From Channallabes apus (Eukaryota; Chordata; Actinopteri; Siluriformes; Clariidae), in NCBI GenBank assembly GCA_030522415.1, contig CM060113.1, positions 18,396,651 to 18,460,650 on the forward strand: a stretch of 64,000 bases of DNA. Reading direction: 5' to 3'. Positions 32,940 through 44,138 of the stretch are shown piece by piece (position 1 is the stretch's first letter; each line of letters begins with the position of its first letter). The position numbers were made by a program, and so were the translations under genes. The notes beneath the pieces are model-generated. The model was given only the letters and a program-made list of their open reading frames with translations, did no database searches and had not been told where the DNA came from.

Positions 32940-33478
32940 TACAGTACTGTGCAACATAGGCACATTAGGCACCATATTATATGCTGTACCAATTTTATCA
33001 TATGTTTATTATGTCTGCATAATTATGGACAAAATCATTCAGTATTTCCATATATAACCTAATTAAAATAATTAAATAACTTCATTAAATTAATTAATAA
33101 AAAAATTACAGGAGAATATATTTATGGCTGTAAAGAAAACAATATAGTACAAGACAGACCAGTTTTCAAATAGAAGCAAAAAAACTAATGTATGCTCCTG
33201 GGATTTGCATAAAAATAGAAAGAGGCGAGTGTGACAAAGTTATCAGAAGAACTCATTCTCCAGCATGCTCAGTAAAACCCAACAGCTGTTTTCTTATAGA
33301 ACTGCACAAATCTGTCTAAAACTCTTGATTTTAAGCAATGAGTTTTCAATTCAAATATTGACTTTTATTACTCTTTATTGCTCTTTATAGAAGTTTATTT
33401 TATGCAGAAATGCTTTCAGAAGCATCTTTTGCTTATGCCATATTTTTGTATGTGTGCCCAAGACTTTTGCACAGTACG
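32940..33478. mobile_element. Tc1/mariner-type MITE
   Basis: Begins about 32941 with TACAGTACTGTGCAA and ends about 33475 with TTTTGCACAGTACG, matching inverted ends of a type common in fish Tc1/mariner MITEs. The interior is AT-rich. The arm of a larger inverted repeat (33143-33270) begins inside it. Confidence 0.65.
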
Positions 33479-33640
33479 ATAAGTAAAATAGTTAAGTTTT
33501 ACTGAGCTGGAGAATATGAGTTCTTCTGGTAACTTTGTCACATTCGCTCCTTTCTATTTTTATGCAAATCCCAGGAGCGTACATTAGGTTTTTTGTTTCC
33601 ATTTGAAAACCGGTCCGTCTTGTACTATATTTTTTTTCTA
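33143..33640. repeat. Long inverted repeat, arms about 130 bp
   Basis: 33143-33270 is the inverse complement of 33500-33640 at roughly 90 percent (for example CCTGGGATTTGCATAAAAAT against ATTTTTATGCAAATCCCAGG), with a 230-bp spacer. Only the left arm is inside the 32940-33478 MITE, so the right arm is a second partial copy in inverse orientation. Confidence 0.8.
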
Positions 33641-33654
33641 GGCCCTACTTACCA

Positions 33655-34100
33655 TGTACAATACCAGTCAAAAGTTTGGTTTCTACTTTAAATGAATGTT
33701 TTTGATGGATTTTTTTGGTGGATTTGCTTCATATATTTGAGAACAACACTGCAGGTATTAAACTAGATTTCAAAACTATGCAAAATCACTTATGGAATTA
33801 CATAATTAAGGAAAACAAGTGTCAGTTATTTTAAGACAAAACGGTAAACGAACTTCAAATTACAGCTTATGTACAGCCAAAGCTTCCTGTTTCTGGACAT
33901 TAATTCACCATGTAAACATTTTTAGGAATTTGCCATTCCTGCATATAACAAACATGTCTTTGGACATTATATTATAACTTGTATTGATATTTGTCTAAAT
34001 ACCAGGCTGAAATATAAAGATCTGCTCAAATGAGACATGAAATCCCTTGAAAAATGTGAAGATATTAAAGAACAATATCTGTACCATTTAGGATTTAGGA
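33655..34100. mobile_element. Tc1-like element fragment
   Basis: Begins with ATACCAGTCAAAAGTTTGG, a terminal sequence familiar from fish Tc1 elements, then runs through matching interior such as AACACTGCAGGTATTAAACT. The transposase is lost or unrecognisable. Confidence 0.6.
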
Positions 34101-34384
34101 TAAATTATAATAGGAAAGAATAAAAACAAAATATAGAATCTACTATCTTTTTACAATTTATTTATACAGTTCTTACTTTATAAGTCTTGATGTTTGCATA
34201 TTTTACATATTTCTACTTTATTCTATTTTATTTTATTGTAACAAAGTATGGAATGTGCAATGTGCAGGCATGGAGTGTGAAATTGAATGATGAGCCGCAG
34301 TGATATTGTCCATCTTTTAAAGTGAAGTGCAAAAGTAGTCCTTTTATATGTAAACATAAACCAGAATACTATACTATATACTGT

Positions 34385-35176
34385 CTACTATATATAGACA
34401 GATTTTTCAGTCCTGCTCCCACAAGATTCTGTCCCGCTCCCGCAAAAAAATATATTATTTTCTCCCACTCTCGCCCGCAGTAGTCAAGTTTTGTCCCATT
34501 CCCGCCCGCAAAATCCCACAGGTAAACATACAAGTAGTTTTATTTTTACTGCTTCTTCCCGCTACTCTGTTATTTGTTTCAATTGCTTCCCTTTTGAGTA
34601 TGTATAGAGAAAGAAACGGAAAATAAATATGTTTCGTTTTATTTGAGTTTGATTAAATGAAATGATGAACATGGACACGAACGAGGAGCTTTTCAGAACA
34701 TAGAAATAAACTCAGAACTGTTAGAAATAGGCTAATAATTTTACAGTGAAACAAAATAATAATAAACGTTGATTTCTCAGGTGGTCAAACAGAAAAGCAT
34801 TTGGCCTAATACTGCTTCAGAACGATAGGCTTTTTTGCCTTCACGTTAGGCTTTTTTGCCTTCAGCAATGTCCAAACATTGAACATAAATTATCCTTATT
34901 TCTCAATAAATGAAAGATAAGTTCCGACCTTGCGCCTGTAAATTGTTTTTATTTTAATTTAGTCGTTCTTGTTGCATTTGTGCAGTAGATAAATAATATA
35001 GTATTTGTTTTCAATAAATAAATTTTAAGATATTTCCATTTTGCGGGAGTCCCGCGATTAATTTTATTCTCCCGCAACCCGCACATACATGAGGACCTTA
35101 CCGCCCCCACCCGCAATCACCCATCAAATCTTGTCCCGCGCCGCACTCCGTACTCCCGCGGAAGTGCAGGTCTCTA
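34385..35176. mobile_element. Non-autonomous repeat with TCCCGC-rich ends
   Basis: Both ends are rich in TCCCGC/GCGGGA words. The right end, GCGGAAGTGCAGGTCTCTA, recurs at 63150-63362 together with about 170 bp of interior (TTTGCGGGAGTCCCGC, CCGCGCCGCACTCCGT). The middle is AT-rich. No coding sequence. It is probably a DNA-transposon-derived element, but the superfamily is not assigned. Confidence 0.55.
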
Positions 35177-35279
35177 CATCAACCCACTCCACAAGCGAGG
35201 TAAGCCACAAGGTGGTCATCAATGGAAGGACTGGCCATTAGTAGTGCGCTGTATCAAACCATATTCATAAAAAGTTAAC

Positions 35280-36200
35280 TAGAAGAAAAGTGTGGTACAA
35301 AAAGGTACACAAGCAACAGGGATGGTCGTACCCTTAAAAAGACTGCCAAGCAAAGCAAATTTGAGGACTTGGGAAAGTTTCACAAGTGATGCTGGAGTGA
35401 TTCTGGAGTCTTTTTCAAGCCTTTGGGACTCCAGCAAACCACAAATGGATAAAACTTGGAAGAGTGGTGAGCATCCACAGGAATGGGAATACACAAACTC
35501 ATAAAAGGAGCCCATAAAACGAAACCATAACATCTAGAGAACTGCATCCCTCACTTTCCTCAGTTAAGGTCAGTGTTGATGATTTTACAGAAACAGAGAC
35601 TGAAAAATTGTACATATTGGTTCCAACAAAATAACAGTTCCAAGACAAGAACCACAGCTGACCAACAAGAACACAAAGGCTCATCTTACTTTTGCCAAAA
35701 AACATCTTGATCATTCCCAAGACGTTCAGGCAAATATTCTGTGGCCAAAAATTTTAACATTATGGAAGCTGTGTGTCCCCTACTTCTGGTGGAAAACTAA
35801 CACAGCATTTCATAAAAAGAACATCATACCAAGAGACAAACAGGGTGGTGATAGTGTGATGGTCTGGGGCGGCTTTGCAGTTTCAGAATCTGGACGTCTT
35901 GGCATCATTAATGGAACTTTTAATTCTGTGCCCTACCAGAAAATCGTGAAGGAGAATGTCTGGCATCAGTTCGTAACATCACACTCAAGTACATTTGGTT
36001 TATGCAGCAGGACAATGATTGAAACATAACTCTGAATGGTACAAAAAATAAAAATTAAGGTTTGGGAGTGGTGTCATCAAAGGCCGGACTTGAATCCAAT
36101 TGAGATCCTCAAACAGGCTGTTTATGATAAATAAAAAATACTCTCTAATGTGGCTGAATTAAAATAATTCAGCAAAAGTTTGTTTGATGATCCAAGTCAT
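35280..36200 (+). pseudogene. Decayed Tc1-like transposase
   Basis: Broken frames carry NTAFHKKNIIP, GGDSVMVWGGFA and PDLNPIEIL, matching the blocks seen intact at 52489-53064. The second catalytic Asp region (QQDND) is visible near 36006-36020 but followed by a stop. Many indels. An old copy of a related Tc1 family. Confidence 0.75.
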
Positions 36201-36399
36201 TAAAGTGTGACAAATATGCAAGATAAAAGGAGCAAATCCTTTTTCATAGAACAAAGTTTTTTTCCCCCCAAACACCATGGATGGTTTTCAACTACAGCAC
36301 ACGAACAGAAGAGAGAGCCAGGAGAGAGTAAGAGGAAGGGAGGAGGGCTTGCAGTATTTATGAATAATAGCTCACACATCATTATTAAAGATCTGTAAG

Positions 36400-37990
36400 G
36401 AGCAGTTAGCTGTTTGCATGAGACAATTCTTGCATGTTATCCTGATAGCTGCATATATTCCCCCCTCTGCTGACAGTAAAGAGTCATGCAATGCTCTGCA
36501 TTCTGTTTTTAACAGACTGTTAACACAGAGTGCAAATGTCTTTCTCATTATCTCTGAAGATTTTAATCATGCCCCTCCATCCTCCACTCTGCCCACATTC
36601 ACCCAGTATGTTTCATATCACACCTGAGACAATAACACACTGGATTTATTTTATGCCCAAAAATAGGCTTATACTTCAAAACCCCTCCCTCCTTGGGAAG
36701 ATCGGATCACAATCTTGTTCATCTCCTACGTGTGTACAAACCCCTTGTGTGCAGGCAACTGACTGTCTCACACAGTGAGGAAATGGTCTGATGGCGCCAA
36801 AAGACTGTTTTAATACAACTGTGTGGGAAGAACAGTGTTCTCCCACATGGGGAGGATATTGGAGGATATTGACAATTTAACTGTTTAACTTCAGCTTCTG
36901 TGTGGAGAATACTGTACCCCACAAGGACTGTATGGTGTTTTCCCAACAATAAGCCATGTAGTAACCCTGATGTAAAGAAGCTCCTTAAAGATAAGAAGAG
37001 GGTTTTTAAATCCACAAACAAGGAGGAGCTGAAATCTGTACAGAGAGAACTGAGAAAGAAGATCAGGGAAGGAAGAGCATGCTACAGAAAGAAGATGGAG
37101 GATCAGCTGCAGCTGAACAATGTCAATGGTGTGTGGAAGGGGCTCAAAACTATTAATGGTCATAAGGAGCCCAGCTCTCAGGCTGAGGGTGACCAGAAGT
37201 GGATGAATGCTCTGAATCTATTCTTTAACAGATTTGATCAGTTTGCCTATCAGCTTGGAATTGGAGATGATGCTGACATCTTCCTCCTTAATAGGGCTTT
37301 TTCACAGCTGGAAAAGGCTGGGAGCAAAGTGAGAGTCATGTTTTTTGACTTCTCTAGTGCTTTTAACCCCATCCAACCTGCAAGTCTGAGGGATAAGCTG
37401 GAATACATGGAGTAGACCATCATCTACAGTATCTACCTGGATACTGGATTGCCTTACAAACCAACCACAGTATTTGAGGACTCGTGACTGAGTGTGACAT
37501 GGTTTTCTGCAACACTGGAGGCCCGCAGGGAACAGGTCCTGGCTCCGTTCCTCTTCACTGTCTACACGGCTGACTTCATGTCCAGCTCAGCAACCTGTCA
37601 CCTGCCACTGTTCACTACTGACTCTGTTGGCCTGATCACGGAGGATGATGACAGGGAGCACAGAGGACTAATTCAGAATTTTGTGAACCGATACCAATGG
37701 AATTGCCTCCAGATAAATGCGACAAAAGAACTGGTGGTGGACATCTGCAGGCACAGTAAACATTCAGGAAAAGGACATTGAGAGAGTGAACTCTTATAAA
37801 TACCAGCTGAACAGCAAACACTGACAACACATATGCAATTTATAGGAAGTCTTTTGGAGTGCAGGGAGCACTACTGAAGACCTTTTTGACTCTGTGGTGG
37901 CCTCAGCCATCTCTATGGAGTGGTCTACTGGTGCAGCTGCATCTATACATGATATTATATTATAAAAAAGTTAAGCAAAAACTTTGTCAG
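36400..37990 (+). pseudogene. Rex1 LINE fragment, internally deleted
   Basis: Endonuclease remnants (YIPPSADSKES, SEDFNHAP) at 36416-36640, then the linker (RKKIREGRACYRKKM) in the 36900-37415 frame. That frame jumps from FFNRFD straight to QFAYQ: the roughly 410 bp between these points in the 25.3-kb Rex1 are missing, the joint lying at about 37236. FFDFSSAFNPIQP (motif A) follows, then decayed RT pieces to 37800. Dead. Confidence 0.82.
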
Positions 37991-38340
37991 CCATGCAGAT
38001 ACTGTACAATAAACCTGAAAGCAAAACCTAAATACCTTTATACACCCAAATTTCTGCTTATTGGATATGTTCAAATTTTAAATCCATTATGGGCAATTAC
38101 AAAAGGCTGACGCCTAAAAAAAAAATAATTATAATAAAAACAGGTGGGAGTCCACCGGCTAAGGAGATCTTTATTCAAAACAGCAAGTAGCCTGCTACTG
38201 CAGACAAAAATTTCTACGTGACCTGAACACTTTTGTTAAAACAAAATTCTAATTAGGTTGAACAAGTTTCTGTGAAAATTGCTAATTTCACTGCCTAACC
38301 TCCTTCAAGGTGTACAAAATCAAATTTAAAATCAAATTTA
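37991..38340. other. Intergenic or 3' flank of atoh8
   Basis: AT-rich. A poly-A stretch at 38117-38141 and no frames of interest. It could include the distal atoh8 3' UTR on the minus strand, but no polyadenylation signal can be chosen with confidence. Confidence 0.35.
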
Positions 38341-38366
38341 GGAACTGACCACATATGGTCAGTTCC
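38341..38366. other. Palindrome with a central E-box
   Basis: GGAACTGACCA and TGGTCAGTTCC are perfect 11-bp inverse complements around CATA, so the centre reads CATATG, an E-box. The flanking TGACC/GGTCA words are nuclear-receptor-like half-sites in everted order. It lies about 190 bp 3' of the putative last atoh8 exon. It may be regulatory or an RNA hairpin. Confidence 0.4.
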
Positions 38367-38553
38367 ATCTGCAGATGAAAAGGACATACAGTATAAAACT
38401 GTTGCAGGGGTTAAAAATTTTACTTGTCTGGGGAACATAAAAATATTAACTACTGTACTGCATTTTTTTTTTGTAGAATAAAATAAAGACGGATTCATGA
38501 ATTGGAAAGCTTAATTGTGTTTATTTTTCACAAGTTGAAATGATTGGAGCATA

Positions 38554-38580
38554 TTATGTATCTGACTGCTCTTTCATCTC
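38554..38580 (-). CDS. atoh8: atoh8 terminal coding exon (candidate)
   Basis: Nine codons on the minus strand starting after CACCCTGGTGCTGCAG (acceptor) and reading E-M-K-E-Q-S-D-T-stop. The phase matches the 38817-39008 exon, which ends KKRK, and a glutamate after KKRK agrees with what I recall of the vertebrate Atoh8 C-terminus. The exon is very short, so chance cannot be excluded. An AATAAA (minus) lies about 30 nt after the stop near 38520. Confidence 0.5.
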   Translation of the reverse strand, partial: EMKEQSDT

Positions 38581-38816
38581 CTGCAGCACCAGGGTGGCCA
38601 TGATTTTTCTCAATAAACCTCTTTTCTTAAATACAACCTCTGGATGATGTCTTGATCTGGCCAACTACCATGAAAGAGTACTAATTCTTTACCAGACAAT
38701 AATTTTACCTAACATTGTTGCTTCAAGTGAATCTGAATTGTATGCTTTGATAGCTTTTATAATTAAAAAAAATTTTGTTTAAAATTTTTTTTGAAAACTA
38801 GTAAACCTCTAATTAC

Positions 38817-39008
38817 CTTTCTCTTCTTGGAACGACCTTCAGCCTGCAGGGTTCTGGTGCACTGTTCAACACACTCTCTGAAGCTCATGTTGCTGTGGTC
38901 TGGTGTATAGTCCAGATTTACAAGTTGAGCCAGTGATAGTATATAGTTGCAAGCAATTCTTAATATGGCCAGTTTGGAGAGCTTCTGTCCATACGAGTAG
39001 CAGGGTAC
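38817..39008 (-). CDS. atoh8: Atoh8 bHLH transcription factor, internal exon
   Basis: 192 nt, 64 codons, phase 0 at both ends, with consensus splice sites on the minus strand (TTCTGTAG before GTACCC; AAAG|GTAATT after). The translation opens VPCYSYGQKLSKLAILRIA, the loop and helix 2 of the Atoh8 bHLH domain, continues NYILSLAQLVNLDY, then CVEQCTRTLQAEG and a basic KKRK end. Atoh8 binds E-boxes and acts in neural, kidney, muscle and vascular development. No stop or frameshift, so this is a live host exon in transposon-dense DNA. The large first exon with the basic region is not found to the right within the window. The intron on its 5' side therefore either spans the 25 kb of transposons to 64 kb or the first exon is too diverged to see. 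Confidence 0.93.
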
Positions 39009-39649
39009 CTACAGAAGGATTGTTAAACGCAGGATAAGAGGTAGCATGTAAATGTTTTTATCCTTTAACAACATAGGAGGCTTATACAGAATCCTCATAC
39101 ATTCCACTTTAACACACATGTAATACTGGTCAAACAATTCTAAAAGATTTTCAAAATACAACCTGATTAAACTTTATATATGATTACATCCTTACTCATA
39201 TTGCACCCGCATCATTACATCATTGTCAGAACATAGATGAGCGTTCATAAAATAGTGGACAATGTTTTAAAATGTTTGAATGATCAACAGAACAGAACTG
39301 ATGTAAGGACAAATCATCAGTTGGTGTGAAATGTGACAGTTAGACTTTTGAGTAAACACTGACTTCTAACTTATATGACATAGACTGAATTGTAAGCTTT
39401 CTATGGGTGATTCTCACAAAATCATTAAAACACTACTGCACTAATGATTTTAAATATGAAATGTGTAATTTAGTAATATAGAAAAGCATCAGAATAAAAA
39501 CAATACTGTTCTCTACCTTGCACAATGTGTCATTTGTTTTGTCTGTTATGCAGTATTATATTGTAATTAAAATAAATTAATAAAATGTATTTTTAAAAAA
39601 TGGATGTTCTACTAAATTAGTTTAGATGACAGAGAAAATTATTTGTTGA
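39009..39649. other. atoh8 intron sequence, nothing recognised
   Basis: AT-rich sequence immediately 5' of the atoh8 exon on the minus strand. No repeat boundary or conserved block could be called by eye. Confidence 0.4.
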
Positions 39650-40188
39650 ATGTTGAAACGGGTTCGACCCATGTTGCACGGGCGGCACCATAAAGCACGG
39701 ACACGAGGCGGGTCTTACGAGAAATAGGATACTTTATTTAGGAAAATGGGGAAGGAAAAGGTTAGAGGAGGGATGATTGAAAGAAAGGGAAGGAAAGAAT
39801 GTGTACGTGCAGGTCCAGGGGCACACAGTTGGCGATAGGTGGTGGTGGGCGGAGAGGCAGAACGGAGCACGTGGAGGCAGCACTCTTGCACGCTCCCATG
39901 ACGGAGCTTCTCCTGCTGTAGATGGCTGGTCTGGCCCCTCCCAGCTCTGTCTTGGCGCGGCCTCAGGCGTGAGTCTTCGCTGACGCCCATCGGGTGGGCG
40001 GCTTTCCCGTCTGGGATCAGGGGCCTTAACCTCATCCTCCTCGCGGCCTTTTCCTCTTCAGCAGCGGGGACGCGAAGACGAGCTCGGCACGGGAGTGAAG
40101 GTGACATGGGAGCTCGCGCAGTTCTTCCTCGCACTGACCTCAGCGTGGAGATCAAAGGGCGGATTTCCAGTGTACTTGTTACAGTCCC
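39650..40188 (-). mobile_element. GC-rich LTR-like block (possible solo LTR)
   Basis: Bounded by TGTTGAAACGG on the left and CTTGTTACA on the right, so the minus strand starts TGTAACAAG and ends with CA. An AATAAA on the minus strand (about 39733) lies 85 nt before the end, as in an R-U5 segment. It is much more GC-rich than its flanks and has a 146-codon open frame with no recognisable domain. No flanking duplication was found, so it may instead be another repeat. Confidence 0.35.
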
Positions 40189-40539
40189 TGGGGTGCGTCA
40201 TATCGCCCTGATCGCTTGACACTTGCTTTTATAATGCGGAGCAAGCCCAAGATCCTTTTAACGTTAATTATCGCCAGCCTTTGTACTTTATTAAGGTATA
40301 ATTATTCAGAAAAAAATTTGTAAAGCTATTATGGCTTCTCTATTGTTAGCAAAACATACTGAGGCACCTCATCTTTCGCAACACCATTCTCGTAGACTGC
40401 AACCATTAGAGTTAAAGAGAAATTCAATTCTCTTAGAGAATTTAAGAATATTGTGTATGACTTTTAAATATCTCTAATTTTATATTTAAAAATATTATTT
40501 AATATAAATATATATAAATATAAATCTCCTTTTAACTAC
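40189..40539. other. No gene recognised
   Basis: Short unique-looking sequence followed by AT-rich DNA (40430-40535). No supported feature. Confidence 0.4.
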
Positions 40540-41160
40540 AGATTCTGGCAATTCTGCCGCCCTCTTATTGTTAGACCTAACAGCAGCTTTTGATATGGTT
40601 GACCACAATATACTTTTATCTCGCTTAGAACTGTGTGTTGGCCTTAAGGGCACTGCTCTTCAGTGGTTTCATTCATACCTTTCCCAAAGATATTTTTTGT
40701 CAATATGGGCCCTTACAATTCTAAAGCAACCCATCTTAATTGTAGTGTGCCATAAGGTTCTATCCTTGGCCCAACTCTTTTTGGCCTATCTGTTGCAGTT
40801 GGGATCAATCTTCTCCAAGTACAATATTACTTTTCATTGTTTTGCTGATGACATACAAATTTATTTGCCGTTAATATCAGGCACAGGATCTTTTAGCAAC
40901 CTAATGGACTGCCTTACTGAAAATAAACAGTGGATGTCCATTAATTTTCTTAAGTTAAATGAAAAGAAAATAGTCATTTTTGGTGATCCTGCGGTTTCAA
41001 ATGGAGTGGACAGTGCTTTGTGCACATTATCCTTGTATTGCAATCGCATGTCAAAAACCTGGGAGTGTTCTTTGACAAGTCTTTTAAATTTCATAAGCAA
41101 CTTGTTAACTCAGGTGTTAACTCAGGTGAGAATGTTGATCATTATGTCAGGCTGATTGGG
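40540..41160 (+). pseudogene. L2-type reverse transcriptase fragment
   Basis: Reads LLLLDLTAAFDMVDHN (motif A), FHCFADDIQIY (catalytic block with FADD in place of YADD) and WMSINFLKLNEKK. The GVPQGS block is damaged by a frameshift near 40720-40760. No 5' or 3' ends remain. It is more diverged than the three larger L2 copies in the window. Confidence 0.82.
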
Positions 41161-41229
41161 TTAGAATGGCAGACTTGACATGTTAAAAGGAGGGTGATGC
41201 TTGAAATCATTGTTCTTCCATTGTTAACC

Positions 41230-41577
41230 ATGCTGACCTGCAAAGAAACGCGTGGAGCCATCATTGCGTTGCATAAAAATTGCTTCACGGGCAAGGATAT
41301 TGTGGCTACTAAGATTGCACCTAAATCAACAATTTATAGGATCATCAAAAACTTCAAGGAAAGAGGTTCAATTCTTGTTAAGAAGGCTTCAGGGCGTCCA
41401 AGAAAGTCCAGCAAGCGCCAGGATCGTCTCCTAAAGAGGATTCAGCTGCGGGATCGGAGTGCCACCAGTGCAGAGATCGCTCAGGAATGGCAGCAGGCAG
41501 GTGTGAGCGCATCCGCACGCACAGTGAGGCGAAGACTTTTGGAAGATGGCCTGGTGGGGGCGCTGTTGAGCTCGTGA
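41230..41577 (+). pseudogene. Tc1-like transposase, DNA-binding half
   Basis: From about ATG 41230. It shows a paired-type helix-turn-helix (FTGKDIVATKIAPKSTIYRI), a GRPRK hook (SGRPRKSSKRQ) and a second helix-turn-helix (SATSAEIAQEW ... TVRRRL), the standard Tc1 N-terminal layout. The genuine coding sequence stops at the duplicated target site (41541-41556); the last seven or so codons come from the inserted L1. Confidence 0.82.
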
Positions 41578-42040
41578 TGGAGTAGGACGTGTTTTGGGAG
41601 GCTCCGAAGGATTATTGTTAAAATTGTTATTAAATTTTCAGTTTTAATTTTACTGTCATTCTTCCCCGTTAACAGTTTTATTTATATATTTGTCTCTAAA
41701 GGCGGTTACAATGTCCGGTAAAAACACTAAAACCCGTAGCACAACGCAGTCACAACTGAGGCCTAATCCACAGGTCACGGCCTCACCATCGCGTGAATCG
41801 CTGCCGCGCGCTGACCCCACGGTTCACCAGGCAGTCTCTGTGATTGACACGGGTGCGCTGAAGCTCGAAATATTGTCCTCATTGAGGAACGAAATCGCAG
41901 ATATTTTTAAGGCGGAACTGCGTGCTGCATTGGGGGATGACTTGTCCACAATTAAATCGGAATTACAGGCTGTAAAGACACAACTGGCTAACAACGAGGC
42001 CGCCACTGGTGCCGGACTGTCTGCGCTAAAGGGTACCGTA
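41557..42040 (+). mobile_element. L1-type LINE 5' fragment with 16-bp target duplication
   Basis: 484 bp between perfect direct repeats GGAAGATGGCCTGGTG (41541-41556 and 42041-42056). It starts GGGGCGCTGTTGAGCTCG, like an L1 5' UTR, and contains the start of ORF1 from ATG 41711: a serine/threonine/proline-rich N-terminus, then a coiled-coil-like stretch (LKLEILSSLRNEIADIF) as in fish L1 ORF1. It stops at GGGTACCGTA with no poly-A, so it is 3'-truncated, not 5'-truncated as is usual. Confidence 0.82.
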
Positions 42041-42045
42041 GGAAG

Positions 42046-42733
42046 ATGGCCTGGTGTCAAGAAGGGCAGCAAAGAAGTCACTTCTCTCAAAAAAAAAACA
42101 TCAGGGACAGATTGATCTTCTGCAGAAAGTATGGTGAATGGACTGCTGAGGACTGGGGCAAAGTCATATTCTCAGATGAAGCCGTTTTCCGATTGTTTGG
42201 GGCATCTGGAAAAAGCTTTGTCTGGAGAAGAAAAGGTGAGCGCTACCATCAGTCCTGTGTCATGCCAACAGTAAGGCATCCTGAGACCTTGCTTCTCATC
42301 CAAGGGAGTGGGCTCACTCACAATTTTGCCCAAAAACACAGCCATGAATAAAGAATGGTACCAAAACACCCTCCAACAGCAACTTCTTCCAACAATCCAA
42401 CAACAGTTTGGTGAACAACAATGCATTTTCCAGCACGATGGAGCACCGTGCCATAAGACAAAAGTGATAACTAAGTGGCTCGGGGACCAAAACGTTGAAA
42501 TTTTGGGTCCATGGCCTGGAAACTCCCCAGATCTTAATCCCATTGAGAACTTGTGGTCAATCCTCAAGAGGCGGGTGGACAAACAAAAACCCACTAATTC
42601 TGACAAACTCCAAGAAGTGATTATGAAAGAATGGGTTGCTATCAGTCAGGATTTGACCCAGAAGTTGATTGAGAGCATGCCCAGTCGAATTGCAGAGGTC
42701 CTGAAAAAGAAGGGCCAACACTGCAAATACTGA
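42046..42733 (+). pseudogene. Tc1-like transposase, catalytic half
   Basis: Two overlapping frames (to 42351 and from about 42300) together carry the DDE catalytic domain: IFSDEAVFRLFG (first Asp), QHDGAPCHKTK (second Asp) and SPDLNPIENLW (Glu). One frameshift near 42300 separates the first from the second and third. The usual GG.VMVWG block is replaced by a degenerate stretch. The stop is at 42731-42733. Confidence 0.85.
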
Positions 42734-42902
42734 CCCTCTGCATAAACGTCATGTAATTGTCGATAAAAGCCTTTTGAAACGTATGAAGTGCTTGTAATTA
42801 TATTTTAGTACATCACAGAAACAACTGAAACAAATATCTAAAAGCAGTTTAGCAGCAAACTTTGTGAAAACTAATATTTGCCATTCTCAAAACTTTTGGC
42901 AA

Positions 42903-43545
42903 AGTAAATTTTTTTTAATGCCATGGGAAAAATGGTTCATGATTGTTATAGGTTCACATTGAACATTTGGCTTTTGTATTTTTAAAGCACTGCACAATAA
43001 AACTGTTTTGAACTTGAATGCATGATTTCTGCATTATCTCAAAGTAGTATACTGAGACTAGTATACATATCATTACTGAAGTTTCCTCAACTTTTTATAA
43101 CAGTGTACCATTCACCCGAAAACAGACTGTTTCTGTCTCCAGCACCATCTTTGATGTAGACTGCATTATTTGCACTCTCTCTTCGGATGCACCTTACTTT
43201 ATTCTTGATTATTTTAATCATGTTTCTCTCATGTAGACAGTCAAAACATTACTGACCCATAGCAAAGATTTGATGTCTTATCCAGTCTCGTCTGGTTGGA
43301 CAGGAGACATACTGTATGTATGTAAAGGAAGCTTATAATTCTCTCCCACTTCCTCTTTTGGGCTCTGCTGATCAAAATTGCATTCATTCACTGCCCATAT
43401 ACAAGACAGAGAGAGAAAACAAAGGACATACAGTAGGAGTATGGTCAGAAGAATCTGTGTCCTGTCTGCAGGAATGTTACAGCTGTACTGATTGGGATAT
43501 TTTACATAGTCCTGTGGTCATGGTTTGGACTCGCTAGTGGATGAA
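42903..43545. other. No gene recognised
   Basis: Short frames only, moderately AT-rich, between the Tc1 end and the hAT MITE. Confidence 0.4.
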
Positions 43546-44138
43546 CAGAGGTGTCAAGTAACGAAGTACAAATACTTCGTTACCTTACTTGAGTAGAAAT
43601 TTTGTGTATCTATACTTTACTGGAGTAATTATTTTTCAGCCGACTTTTTACTTCTACTCCTTACATTTTTAAGCATTTATCTGTACTTTCTACTCCTTAC
43701 TTTTTAAAAATAGCCTCGTTACTCTATTTTTATGATCAGAACGCGCAACCCCCCCCCCCCCCGTCACATGATCAGAACGCGCACAACGCCCACCCCCACC
43801 CCTCGTCACATGATCAGAACGCGCACAACGCCCCCCCCCCTGTCAGATGATCAGAACGCGCACAACGCCCACCCCACCCCTCCTCACATGATCAGAACGT
43901 GCACAACGCCAACCCCACCCCCTCCCGTTGCATGACTAGAAAGCGAGACCTTACTGCTTTTGTCACCCCTCACAGTACTTTTACTTTTATACTTTAAGTA
44001 GTTTTGAAACCAGTACTTTTAAACTTTTACTTAAGTAAAAAGCTTGGGTTGATACTTCAACTTCTAAAGAAGTATTTTTGATCCCTAGTATCTATACTTC
44101 TACTCAAGTAATGAATGTGAATACTTTTGACAACACTG
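43546..44138. mobile_element. hAT MITE, copy B (inverted relative to copy A)
   Basis: 593 bp, ends CAGAGGTGTCAAG and TTTTGACAACACTG, with exact 8-bp target duplication TGGATGAA (43538-43545 and 44139-44146). The interior is the complement of the copy at 18275-18808, including the minisatellite (43740-43925) of GATCAGAACGCGCACAACGC units separated by C-runs. No coding content; short apparent frames come from the minisatellite. Confidence 0.92.

Larger units (their letters stand above)
41175..42902 (+). mobile_element. Tc1-like transposon split by an L1 fragment
   Basis: The N-terminal half of the transposase lies left of the L1 piece (41557-42040) and the catalytic half right of it. GGAAGATGGCCTGGTG occurs on both sides of the insert. 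The right end reads GCCATTCTCAAAACTTTTGG, an inverted end familiar from fish Tc1 elements, truncated before its last bases. The left end is not clear. Confidence 0.85.

Noticed and set aside
39715..40155. 146-codon ORF as atoh8 exon 1
   Set aside because: No bHLH basic region (RERTR-type) in any frame; composition and ends look like an LTR or repeat.
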